From Zoogloeaceae bacterium (GTDB taxonomy: Bacteria > Pseudomonadota > Gammaproteobacteria > Burkholderiales > Rhodocyclaceae): a stretch of 27,741 bases of DNA. Below are positions 1 through 7,465 of this stretch, one piece after another (position 1 is the first letter of the stretch; every line of letters starts with the position of its first letter). The position numbers were made by a program, and so were the translations under genes. The notes under the pieces are model-generated. The model made no database searches, was not told the origin of the DNA, and saw nothing but the letters and a program-made list of their open reading frames with translations. The stretch covers positions 1 through 27,741 of the forward strand of contig SSSX01000037.1 in assembly GCA_015657735.1 (NCBI GenBank), in the 5' to 3' direction.

Positions 1-1
1 C

Positions 2-2482
2 ATCGCCGTCACCGTCGGCGACGACGACGGCGGCACCACCGCCGGCAGCATCGACATCACCGTCCACAACGTCGCCCCGGGCGCCCTCGTCGGCGGCGCG
101 GCGAGCATTGCCGAAGGCAGCCCGTACGTCCTCAGCGTCGGCGCGGTCACCGACCCCGGCAGCGACACCCGCAGCGGCTACAGCATCAACTGGGGCGACG
201 GCAGCACCGACAGCTTCACCCCGGCCCAGTGGGGCGCCGCTGCCGGCAGCTTCACCCACACCTACGCCGACGGCCCGGCGACGCCGACGATCGTCGTCAG
301 CGCCACCGACGAGGATGGCAGCTTCGTCCTCGGCAGCCACGGCCTCACCGTCACCAACGTCGAACCGGAACTCATCATCGGCGCCCCGACGCACACCGAC
401 GAGGGCGCCAGCGTCCTGCTGACGATCAACGGCAGCGACGCCGCCGGTGCCGGCGACCCGCTCACCTACAGCATCGAATGGGACGACGGCGGCCCGGTCC
501 AGACCGTCACTGCGGCCGAACTCGCGCTGCTCGGCGGACAGGTCGCCCACGTCTATGCCGACGACGACGACGGCCCGGTGAACGCCAGCCTGCGCAACAT
601 CACCGTCACCGCCAGCGACGGCGACGGTGGCAACACCGTCCGCAGCGTCGGCATCACCGTCAACAACGTCGCCCCGACCCTCGACGCCAACGGCGCCGAC
701 AATGCCACCACCGGCAGCGCCTACACCCTCAGCCTCGTCAACTACGTCGATCCCGGCCAGGATCACATCGCCAACAATGGCCTCGTCGTCGACTGGGGAG
801 ACGGCAGCAGCGACAGTTACAGCGCCATCGGCAACGTCAGCCACACCTACGCCGCGGCCGGCACACCGACCATCACCGTCAGCCTCACCGACGAGGACGG
901 CACCTACGTCAACATCGCCAGCCACAGCCTCACCGTCACCGACGGCGGCGGGGGCAACGCCGCCCCGGTGGCCGACGACGAGGTGTACAACCTGCGCCCG
1001 AACCAGGTCGTCAGCGTTGCGGCACCGGGCGTGCTCGACGGCGACACCGACGCCGACGGCGACGCCCTGCACGTGACGCTGGTCGACATCACCAGCCTGC
1101 AGGGCAGCCTCACGCAGTTTGGCGACGGCAGCTTCACCTTCACGCCGACCGCCAACTTCTCGGGCACCACCAGCTACACCTACGAGGTGTCCGACGGCGT
1201 CGGCGGCACCGACACCGCGACGGTCACCTTCAACGTGGTGAACAGCGCCCCGGTGGCCGGCGCCGACCACTACGCGACCCACGCCGGCGTACCGCTGGTC
1301 ATCACCAGCCCGGGCATCCTCGGCAACGACGCGGATGCCGACCTCGACGCGCTGTTCGTGTCCAGCCTGGATGCTTCCGGCCTCAACGGCGACATCATCC
1401 TGAACGCCGACGGCAGCTTCGGTTTCACGCCGACGGCGGGCTTCGTCGGCACCACCGGCTTCAGCTACACGGTGGCCGACGGCTTCGGCGGCAGTGCCAC
1501 CGGCACGGTCAGCATCGACGTCACCAATGCCGCCCCGGTGGCCGACAACGAAACGCTGTACGTGTGGACCAACGACAGCCTCACGCTGCCGGCGCCGGGC
1601 GTGCTGACCGGCGACACCGATGCCGACGGCGACAGCCTGCAGGTGATCGGTATCAACACCAGCGGCCTGCAGGGCAGCCTGGTGCAGTTCGCCGACGGCA
1701 GTCTCAGCTTCACGCCGACGGCCGGTTTCTCCGGCACCACCGGCTACACCTACGAGGTGTCCGATGGCCACGGCGGCGTCGATACCGGCAGCGTCACCAT
1801 CAATGTCCTCGAGCACCCGACCACCACCACGCGGATCGGCGACGCGCCGGTGCGCCAGAGCGGCAGCGGCGGCCAGTGGGCGGCGGCGTGGACCCACACC
1901 GGCATCGACGCGGTGCACAAGCACGACCTGACCAATGCCGCGGAAAGCTGGAGCGCGGTGGCCTACCACAGCGTCAGCCCGCAGAATCTTGCCGGCGGCG
2001 ACATCTACTCGGGCGATCTGGGGGTCAGCGGCCAGTCGGTGGCGACCAGCAGCGTGCGTCAGGAAATCGACGGCAAGGAGGCGCTGCGCTTCAACCTGGC
2101 CGACGACGCGACCGGCGTGACGGCCAACCTGTCGCGCTTCTTCATCAACGACGACGGCAGCCTCTACACCGAGAGCGGCCGCCTGCGTCTCCTCGACGAC
2201 GCCGGCAACGTGGTCGCCGAAACCACCTTCAGTGCCGGCTCGGCGGCGGGCAGCCAGCAGGTCAGCCTGCATGCCGCCGCCGGCTTCAGCGCGGTCGAGC
2301 TGGTGGCCGGCGCCTACGATGGCACCGACTTCGTCTTCGGCGCCTACCAGGATGCGACCGGGCATGCGGTGCCGGTCGCCACCGACGGCGCCGGGCAGGC
2401 ACACGGCAGCGACTTCGCGGTCGACTGGGTCGAATTCGAGTTCCCGATCCTCGGCGTGCCGCTGCCGCCGCACGAGGTGTGA
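2..2482 (+). CDS. Giant secreted PKD / tandem-95 repeat adhesin-like protein, C-terminal part (5' partial)
   Basis: The frame is open from base 2 to the TGA at 2480-2482, so the start lies upstream of the window; about 826 residues are visible. Three PKD-like Ig domains come first (nt about 74-361, 362-670, 671-945), with WGDGS and HTYA motifs and acidic DEDG/DGDG turns. Three 95-residue repeats follow at 962-1246, 1247-1531 and 1532-1816, each opening with APVA and containing DADxD and FTPTAxFxGTT. The remainder (1817-2482) is a non-repetitive, Asp/Gly-rich beta cap ending in DWVEFEFPI and a short tail. Such architectures belong to calcium-dependent surface adhesins exported by type I secretion with an uncleaved C-terminal signal. 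The T1SS genes at 3284-6344 are the probable exporter (inference). No RTX nonapeptides are seen in the visible part. A protease role is not supported. Confidence 0.85.
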   Translation: MAVTVGDDDGGTTAGSIDITVHNVAPGALVGGAASIAEGSPYVLSVGAVTDPGSDTRSGYSINWGDGSTDSFTPAQWGAAAGSFTHTYADGPATPTIVVSATDEDGSFVLGSHGLTVTNVEPELIIGAPTHTDEGASVLLTINGSDAAGAGDPLTYSIEWDDGGPVQTVTAAELALLGGQVAHVYADDDDGPVNASLRNITVTASDGDGGNTVRSVGITVNNVAPTLDANGADNATTGSAYTLSLVNYVDPGQDHIANNGLVVDWGDGSSDSYSAIGNVSHTYAAAGTPTITVSLTDEDGTYVNIASHSLTVTDGGGGNAAPVADDEVYNLRPNQVVSVAAPGVLDGDTDADGDALHVTLVDITSLQGSLTQFGDGSFTFTPTANFSGTTSYTYEVSDGVGGTDTATVTFNVVNSAPVAGADHYATHAGVPLVITSPGILGNDADADLDALFVSSLDASGLNGDIILNADGSFGFTPTAGFVGTTGFSYTVADGFGGSATGTVSIDVTNAAPVADNETLYVWTNDSLTLPAPGVLTGDTDADGDSLQVIGINTSGLQGSLVQFADGSLSFTPTAGFSGTTGYTYEVSDGHGGVDTGSVTINVLEHPTTTTRIGDAPVRQSGSGGQWAAAWTHTGIDAVHKHDLTNAAESWSAVAYHSVSPQNLAGGDIYSGDLGVSGQSVATSSVRQEIDGKEALRFNLADDATGVTANLSRFFINDDGSLYTESGRLRLLDDAGNVVAETTFSAGSAAGSQQVSLHAAAGFSAVELVAGAYDGTDFVFGAYQDATGHAVPVATDGAGQAHGSDFAVDWVEFEFPILGVPLPPHEV
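962..1816 (+). repeat. Three exact 285-bp (95-aa) tandem coding repeats
   Basis: Units start at 962, 1247 and 1532, each at a GCC-CCG-GTG-GCC (APVA) start. The spacing is exactly 285 bp both times. Within each unit GVL/GIL, DADxD, DGSxxFTPTA, SGTT/VGTT and the closing xVTxNV recur at the same offsets. The length matches the cadherin-like family named for its 95-residue period. Nucleotide identity is partial, highest between units 1 and 3. Confidence 0.85.
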
Positions 2483-2492
2483 CGGATCTCAC

Positions 2493-2514
2493 GGGCCGGG
2501 GGCGACCCCGGCCC
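2493..2514 (+). terminator. GC-rich hairpin with GCGA tetraloop after the adhesin gene
   Basis: A perfect 9-bp stem (GGGCCGGGG / CCCCGGCCC) closes a GCGA loop, a stable GNRA type, 10 nt after the stop codon. The first T-run (TTTTTT, about 2530) is some 15 nt further on, so it is not a textbook intrinsic terminator. It may act as a terminator or as a 3' end stabiliser. Confidence 0.5.
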
Positions 2515-2587
2515 GGCGGCCTGTCGATATTTTTTACAAATGAAAACGCCGATTTGGTGAAGTTGTTGAAATCAATGAATTCTTTTT

Positions 2588-2604
2588 CTGGCATCGGTCT
2601 TGCA
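2588..2604 (+). promoter_or_regulatory. Sigma-54 (-24/-12) promoter for the PEP-CTERM gene
   Basis: The 17-mer CTGGCATCGGTCTTGCA matches the RpoN consensus YTGGCACGRNNNTTGCW at all fixed positions except two (CG replaced by TC). The invariant GG and GC have the required spacing. Predicted transcription start is about 2615, giving a leader of about 23 nt that contains the GGAG ribosome binding site (2628-2631). The 60 bp upstream is AT-rich, unlike the rest of the region, and holds a near-match to an IHF site (about 2570-2582), as expected where an enhancer-binding protein acts. Confidence 0.75.
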
Positions 2605-2637
2605 TGGGTCAGGGAAAGTTACAAACCGGAGTCAGTC

Positions 2638-3204
2638 ATGCGTTTCAAGCTTCGTTCCCTTCTCGTGTCGGCTGCCTGCCTCGTGGCCGGCGGCCCCGCG
2701 CTGGCCGACACGCTCTTCCAGCAGCTGCCGGCCGACGCCGCCAACAGCCAGCAATCCGACGACAACGGCACGCCGATCTGGACCCAGAGCTGGCCGGCGC
2801 TGTCGAACGCGACCCTCGACAAGATCGTCTGGTGGGGCCAGCTCGGCGCCAACTCGCTGCCCGGCGCCACTGAAACGATGGAAGTCTTCCTCGGCGGCGT
2901 GAAGCTCACCGGGACGCTGACCACCAGCCCCTACGTGTTCAGCCCGGGCACCACGATCACGATGTACACCCTCGACATCCCCGATGTCGCGCTGACCGCC
3001 ACCGAACTCGGCATCTGGAACACCAACCTCGATGCCGAATGGTTCTGGTTCGGCGCTGCCGGCGAGAATGCCCCGGGCGTGGCCGCCACGGCCTTCCGTC
3101 TCGAAGGTACGACCGACCACGGCACGGTCCCCGAGCCCGGCGCGCTGGCGCTGCTGGGCCTGGCCGGCGCGGGCCTGTTCGCGGCGCGACGCCGGCACGC
3201 CTGA
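2638..3204 (+). CDS. PEP-CTERM sorting-domain protein
   Basis: A 188-residue exported protein. Residues 1-23 form a signal peptide (MRFK, hydrophobic core, cleavage after ALA). The mature part is Trp/Gly-rich (IWTQSWPAL, KIVWWGQLG, AEWFWFG) and has no enzyme motif I recognise. The C-terminus is the diagnostic PEP-CTERM tripartite signal: VPEPG, then a hydrophobic helix (ALALLGLAGAGLF), then a basic tail (AARRRHA). Such proteins are processed by an exosortase (EpsH/XrtA family) and linked to exopolysaccharide and floc formation. The start is fixed by GGAG six bases upstream. The gene has its own sigma-54 promoter and terminator and lies between an adhesin and a type I exporter. The exosortase is not in the window. 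Confidence 0.9.
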   Translation: MRFKLRSLLVSAACLVAGGPALADTLFQQLPADAANSQQSDDNGTPIWTQSWPALSNATLDKIVWWGQLGANSLPGATETMEVFLGGVKLTGTLTTSPYVFSPGTTITMYTLDIPDVALTATELGIWNTNLDAEWFWFGAAGENAPGVAATAFRLEGTTDHGTVPEPGALALLGLAGAGLFAARRRHA

Positions 3205-3240
3205 GTCGTTCCCGGCGGAAGTCGGATCGCAGCACACCGA

Positions 3241-3271
3241 AAGGGCCGGCCTCGACCGGCTCTTCCTTTTT
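3241..3271 (+). terminator. Intrinsic terminator after the PEP-CTERM gene
   Basis: A 9-bp stem with one G-U pair (AAGGGCCGG / CCGGCTCTT, loop CCTCGA) is followed by CC and then TTTTT (3267-3271). It lies only 12 nt before the GTG start of the exporter ATPase, so it may cause partial termination in a polycistronic message rather than complete insulation. Confidence 0.65.
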
Positions 3272-3283
3272 CAAGGGATCATC

Positions 3284-5011
3284 GTGCCATTTCTCGGACT
3301 TGAACGGCCGCGCATCGACACGCCGATGGGCCAGGCCCTCGAAGCGGCCCTCGGGACGCTCAAGCGGGTTGCCTTCTTCAGTTTCTTCATCAACCTGCTG
3401 ACGCTGACCTCGTCGATCTACATGATGCAGGTCTACGACCGGGTGTTGGCCTCCCGCAGCGGTCCGACCCTGCTGTACCTGACCCTCTTCGCCGGCGCCT
3501 GCCTGGCGACGCTGGCGGCCCTCGAAGTGGTGCGCTCGCGGCTGCTGGTGCGCCTCGGCGCGCGTTTCGACGCCCAGCTGTCGGGCCTCGTCTTCATGCG
3601 CACCCTCACCGGCGGGCGCAGCGGACAGGGCCTGCGCGATCTCGACCAGCTGCGCAGCTTCCTCACCGGCACGCACATCCTGAGCCTGCTCGACGCGCCG
3701 TGGATGCCGATCTACATCGGCCTCGTGTACGTGCTCCACCCGTGGCTCGGACATGTGGCGCTGGTCGGCGGAGTGCTGCTCTTCCTGCTGGCGCTGTGGA
3801 ACGAGCGCGACACCCGCGAGCCGATCGGCGAGGCCGGCAAGCAGATGGCGGCGGGCACCCAGTTCGCCGAAATCTCCGCCCGCAACGCCGAAGCCGTCCG
3901 CGCCATGGGCATGCTGCCGGGGCTCACCGCCCGCTGGCGCAAGCGTCACGACCTCGGCATCGGCCTGCAGGGCCTGGCCAGCGACCGCGCGGCCAATGTC
4001 GCGGCGGTGGCCAAGGCGCTGCGTTTTTTCCTGCAGGTGGCGATCCTCGGTGTCGGCGCCTGGCTGGTGATCCAGCAGGAATGCACCGGCGGCGTGATGA
4101 TCGCCTCGTCGATCATCATGGGCCGCGGGCTGGCGCCGGTCGAGGCGGCCATCGGCGGCTGGCGCGGCTTCCTGCTGGCGCGCGAATCCTACGGCCGCCT
4201 GCTCAAGGGTTTCGGCAACGATGCGGCCGACGCGGCCACGATGGCGCTGCCGAAACCGGAGGGCAAGCTGGTGTTCGAAGGCGTGTCGGGCGGGCCGCCG
4301 GATCTGCGCAAGTTCACTGTCCACAACCTCGGCTTCACCCTCGAGGCCGGTCAGGTGCTCGGCATCACCGGGCCCAGCGCGGCCGGCAAGTCGACGCTGG
4401 CGCGGCTGGCGGTGGGCGTGTGGCGGCCGGGGACCGGCGTCGTGCGCCTCGACGGCGCCAATGTCGCCGACTGGAACCGGGAGGACGTCGGCCCGCACAT
4501 AGGCTATCTGCCGCAGGACATCGAACTCTTTCCCGGCACGGTCGCCGAGAACATCGCCCGCTTCGGCGAGGTGGACCCCGACAAGGTCGTCGATGCGGCC
4601 CAGCTCGCCGGTGCCCATCAGGTCATCCTCGAACTGCCGCAGGGCTACGACACGCCGATCGGCCCGGCGGGCGTCAATCTGTCGGGCGGCCAGCGCCAGC
4701 GCGTCGGGCTGGCCCGGGCGTTCTACGGGCGGCCGCCGCTGATCGTCCTCGACGAACCGACCTCCAACCTCGATGCCGAAGGCGAGGCCGCGGTGCGCCA
4801 GGCGATGGAGGCTCTGCGCGGCCAGTCGACGGTGATGGTGATCGCCCACCGGCCGGCGGTGCTCGGCGGCACCGACCAGCTGATGGTGGTCCTGAAAGGC
4901 CAGATCGCGAATCACGGGCCGACCTCGGAAGTCATGCCGCTGATCACGCGGCGCGTCGTCGCGCGGCCCGAGGGGCTGCCGCTGGAAGCCGGAGGGGTTG
5001 CCCATGTCTGA
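3284..5011 (+). CDS. Type I secretion system ABC transporter (permease/ATPase, PrtD type)
   Basis: 575 residues, inner membrane. It exports an unfolded substrate with a C-terminal signal in one step, with an HlyD adaptor and a TolC-like channel. TM helices occur near residues 29-47, 64-82, 145-170 and 245-275, followed by an ATPase domain: Walker A GPSAAGKS (about 363-370), signature LSGGQRQR, Walker B LIVLDEPTSNLD and H-loop AHRP. No N-terminal C39 peptidase-like domain is present, which fits PrtD rather than HlyB/LapB. GTG at 3284 is chosen because AAGGGA sits 5 bases upstream and homology starts there; the open frame upstream overlaps the PEP-CTERM gene. The stop overlaps the next gene by 8 bases, indicating translational coupling. 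The likely substrate is the repeat protein upstream (inference). Confidence 0.92.
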   Translation: MPFLGLERPRIDTPMGQALEAALGTLKRVAFFSFFINLLTLTSSIYMMQVYDRVLASRSGPTLLYLTLFAGACLATLAALEVVRSRLLVRLGARFDAQLSGLVFMRTLTGGRSGQGLRDLDQLRSFLTGTHILSLLDAPWMPIYIGLVYVLHPWLGHVALVGGVLLFLLALWNERDTREPIGEAGKQMAAGTQFAEISARNAEAVRAMGMLPGLTARWRKRHDLGIGLQGLASDRAANVAAVAKALRFFLQVAILGVGAWLVIQQECTGGVMIASSIIMGRGLAPVEAAIGGWRGFLLARESYGRLLKGFGNDAADAATMALPKPEGKLVFEGVSGGPPDLRKFTVHNLGFTLEAGQVLGITGPSAAGKSTLARLAVGVWRPGTGVVRLDGANVADWNREDVGPHIGYLPQDIELFPGTVAENIARFGEVDPDKVVDAAQLAGAHQVILELPQGYDTPIGPAGVNLSGGQRQRVGLARAFYGRPPLIVLDEPTSNLDAEGEAAVRQAMEALRGQSTVMVIAHRPAVLGGTDQLMVVLKGQIANHGPTSEVMPLITRRVVARPEGLPLEAGGVAHV

Positions 5012-6344
5012 ACTTGCCCGCGAATTCGAAGCCGCGCTGGTGGTCGGCGAGGAAAAGGCCGCCGCCGACGGACGCCGCTGGAACCGCATCGGCTACGCGA
5101 TCATTGCCGGCACCTTCGGCCTCAGCATCGTCTGGTCGTCGCTGGCGCCGCTGTCGTCGGCGGTGGTGGCCCAGGGGGCGATCAAGGTCGACAGCAGCCG
5201 CAAGAAGATCCAGCACCAGGAGGGCGGCGTGGTGAAGGAGATCCTGGTCCGCGACGGCACCGCGGTGAAGGCCGGCGACGTGCTGGTGCGCCTCGACGAA
5301 ACCAAGGCCGGCGCGGCCTACGGCGTGGTCAAGGGCGGGCGCGAGGTGGCGCTGGCGGCCCAGGCCCGGCTCGAGGCGGAGCGCGACGAGCGTCCCGCCA
5401 TCGTCTTCCCGAAGGCGCTCACGAGTCAGGCCGACGACCCGCAGATCGCCGAGATCCTGCGCGCGCAGGAATCCCTGTTCAACGCGCGGCGGGCGTCGCG
5501 CATCGGCGAGGTGGGCATCCTCGACCGCCAGATCGGCGCGCTGCGCAGCGAGATTTCCGGTCTGCAGTCGCAGCAGCGTTCCAAGCAGGAGCAGGCCGCC
5601 AGCGTCAAGGCCGAACTCGACGGCCTGTCGGCGCTGGCCAGCCAGGGCATGGTCGAGAAAACCAAGATCCGTGCCACCGAGCGCGATCTGACCCGCCTGC
5701 TCGGCGAACGCGACGAACTGGCCTCCAAGGTGGCGTCGGCCAACACGGCGATCAGCGAGAAGGAGCTGAAGAAGTTCCAGGTCAGGAAATCCTTCCACGA
5801 GGACGTGGTGGCCGAGCTGAAGAAGGTGCAGGCCGAGAACTTCGAGCTGATCGAGCGCGAAAGCGCGACCCGCTACACCCTCGAACAGACCGAGCTGCGG
5901 GCGCCGGTGGATGGCACGGTGACCGATCTCAAGGTGCACACCGCCGGCGGCGTGATCAGCCCGGGCGAGGTGGTGATGGAGCTGGTGCCGAGTTCCGACC
6001 GGCTGATCGTCGAGGGCAAGGTGCTGCCGCCGGACATCGACCGGGTTGCCAAGGGGCAGACGGTGGGCATCAAGCTGCACGCCTTCAACTCGCGCACGAC
6101 GCCCGAGCTGAAGGGTGAGTTGAGCTATGTGTCGGCCGACGCGGTGGTCGACCAGCGCACCGAGACGAGCTACTTCGTCGTCAAGGCGACGGTGTCGGCC
6201 GACGAGCTGCGCCGCCTCGGCGAGCAGAAGGTGCAGCCCGGCATGCAGACCGACATGTTCATCATCACCGGCGAACGGACCTTCCTCGGCTATCTCTTCA
6301 AGCCGCTCGCCGACAGCTTCAACAAGGCCTGGCGGGAACGCTGA
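5004..6344 (+). CDS. HlyD/PrtE-family type I secretion membrane-fusion protein
   Basis: 446 residues. A short cytoplasmic N-terminus is followed by one TM helix (about 28-46). A lipoyl/barrel half-motif follows (KIQHQEGGVVKEILVRDG, then AGDVLVRLDE), then long alpha-helical coiled-coil segments (about 130-290). The second half-motif (LRAPVDGTVTDLKVHTAGG) and a C-terminal beta domain complete it. It bridges the inner-membrane ATPase and the outer-membrane channel. ATG 5004 is preferred over TTG 4998 because GGAGGGG (4991-4997) is correctly spaced from it. It overlaps the ABC gene by 8 bases. No outer-membrane partner gene follows; the next gene is convergent selD. Confidence 0.92.
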   Translation: MSELAREFEAALVVGEEKAAADGRRWNRIGYAIIAGTFGLSIVWSSLAPLSSAVVAQGAIKVDSSRKKIQHQEGGVVKEILVRDGTAVKAGDVLVRLDETKAGAAYGVVKGGREVALAAQARLEAERDERPAIVFPKALTSQADDPQIAEILRAQESLFNARRASRIGEVGILDRQIGALRSEISGLQSQQRSKQEQAASVKAELDGLSALASQGMVEKTKIRATERDLTRLLGERDELASKVASANTAISEKELKKFQVRKSFHEDVVAELKKVQAENFELIERESATRYTLEQTELRAPVDGTVTDLKVHTAGGVISPGEVVMELVPSSDRLIVEGKVLPPDIDRVAKGQTVGIKLHAFNSRTTPELKGELSYVSADAVVDQRTETSYFVVKATVSADELRRLGEQKVQPGMQTDMFIITGERTFLGYLFKPLADSFNKAWRER

Positions 6345-6357
6345 CGGCCGTTCCCGC
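6332..6357. terminator. Hairpin at the hlyD-like / selD convergence
   Basis: A perfect 9-bp inverted repeat (GCGGGAACG / CGTTCCCGC, 8-nt loop) spans the stop codon of the HlyD-family gene in the 25-bp gap before the selD stop. There is no T-run on either strand, so intrinsic termination is doubtful. Confidence 0.3.
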
Positions 6358-6369
6358 GCCGCCGGCCGC

Positions 6370-7419
6370 TCAGGCGGTGACGCGCAGCTGCGCGGCGCCG
6401 GCGTGCATCCGGCCGATCACCGCGGCAGCGTCGAAGCCCGCCAGGCGGAAGGCGTCGAGCACCGCCGGCGCGGCTTCGGCGTCGCAGGCGACGAGCAGGC
6501 CGCCGCTGGTCTGGGCGTCGGCCAGCACATTGCGCTGCCAGCTTTCGACACCCTCGTCGAAGCGTACGTCGTCGCCGCAGCTGCCGAGGTTGCGGGCGAT
6601 GGCGCCGGGGCCGATGCCCTGCTTCGCGAAGGGCACCGCGGCCGCCATCACCGGCACCTGCGCGGCCGCCACCGTCGCGCCCAGCCCGGCGCCGCGGCAC
6701 ACTTCCAGCAGGTGGCCGAGCAGGCCGAAGCCGGTCACGTCGGTCAGCGCGTGGACCCCCGGCAGCCTCGCCAGCGCCGGGCCGACGGTGTTGAGGCGCG
6801 TCGTCGTGGCGATCATCTGGGCGTAGCCGTCGGCGTCGAGCACGCCCTTCTTCATCGCCGAGCCGAGGATGCCGACCCCCAGCGGCTTGCCGAGGATCAG
6901 CAGGTCGCCGTCGCGCGCGTCGCGGTTGCGTTTGATGATGTCCGGGTGGGCCAGGCCGAGCGCGACCAGGCCGTAGATCGGCTCCGGCGAGTCGATGCTG
7001 TGGCCGCCGGCGACCGGAATGCCGGCTTCGGCGCAGACGCTGGCGCCGCCTTCGAGAATGCGCCCGATCGCCGACAGCGGCAGCTTGCCGACCGGCATGC
7101 CGACGATGGCCAGGGCCATGATCGGCGTGCCGCCCATCGCGTAGACGTCCGACAGCGCGTTGGTGGCGGCAATGCGCCCGAAGTCGAAGGGGTCGTCGAC
7201 GATCGGCATGAAGAAGTCGGTGGTGGCGATCAGCGCCTGCTCGTCGTTGAGGCGCCACACCGCGGCGTCGTCGGCGGTTTCGGTGCCGACCAGCAGGTTG
7301 GCGAACGGCTGGGCGGCGGGCATGTGGCCGAGCATTTCGGCGAGCACCGCGGGGGCGATTTTGCAGCCGCATCCGCCGCCATGAGACAATTCGGTGAGTC
7401 GCAGGGGTGTTTCAGTCAT
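6370..7419 (-). CDS. selD: Selenide, water dikinase (selenophosphate synthetase)
   Basis: 349 residues, cytosolic. It makes selenophosphate from selenide and ATP, the selenium donor for selenouridine and selenocysteine. The N-terminal active-site motif SHGGGCGCK places Cys17, Cys19 and Lys20 in E. coli numbering; this is the Cys form, not Sec. AIRS/PurM-type features follow: TTDFFMPIVDDPFDFGRIAA, YAMGGTPIMALAIVGMP, GGHSIDSPEPIYGL and DVTGFGLLGHL. The start at 7419 (MTETPLRL) is chosen because the open frame upstream would run into mnmH and lacks family similarity. It is divergent from mnmH, which uses its product. Confidence 0.96.
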   Translation of the reverse strand: MTETPLRLTELSHGGGCGCKIAPAVLAEMLGHMPAAQPFANLLVGTETADDAAVWRLNDEQALIATTDFFMPIVDDPFDFGRIAATNALSDVYAMGGTPIMALAIVGMPVGKLPLSAIGRILEGGASVCAEAGIPVAGGHSIDSPEPIYGLVALGLAHPDIIKRNRDARDGDLLILGKPLGVGILGSAMKKGVLDADGYAQMIATTTRLNTVGPALARLPGVHALTDVTGFGLLGHLLEVCRGAGLGATVAAAQVPVMAAAVPFAKQGIGPGAIARNLGSCGDDVRFDEGVESWQRNVLADAQTSGGLLVACDAEAAPAVLDAFRLAGFDAAAVIGRMHAGAAQLRVTA

Positions 7420-7465
7420 TTCGTTTTTTCCGATTAATTGGTCTGTTTGATTCGTATTTATTTTT
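7420..7465. promoter_or_regulatory. 46-bp divergent selD/mnmH control region
   Basis: The only DNA between the two opposite start codons. It is strikingly AT-rich (TTCGTTTTTT, GATTAATTG, TATTTATTTTT) against GC-rich flanks. Both promoters must overlap here or reach into the opposing gene. I cannot assign -35/-10 boxes with correct spacing for either direction. Confidence 0.4.

Noticed and set aside
1..2482. CRISPR or satellite repeat interpretation of the 5' region
   Set aside because: The repeats are 285 bp, in frame and protein-coding, with no short direct repeat-spacer pattern.
229..2637. Open frame in another phase running through the adhesin gene into the PEP-CTERM gene
   Set aside because: Only the part from ATG 2638 looks like protein; the upstream part is Arg/Gln/His-rich, typical of an out-of-phase read of GC-rich repeats.
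2638..3204. Exosortase or outer-membrane TolC-like channel nearby
   Set aside because: Looked for on both strands because the PEP-CTERM and type I genes need them; no such frame is present in the window.
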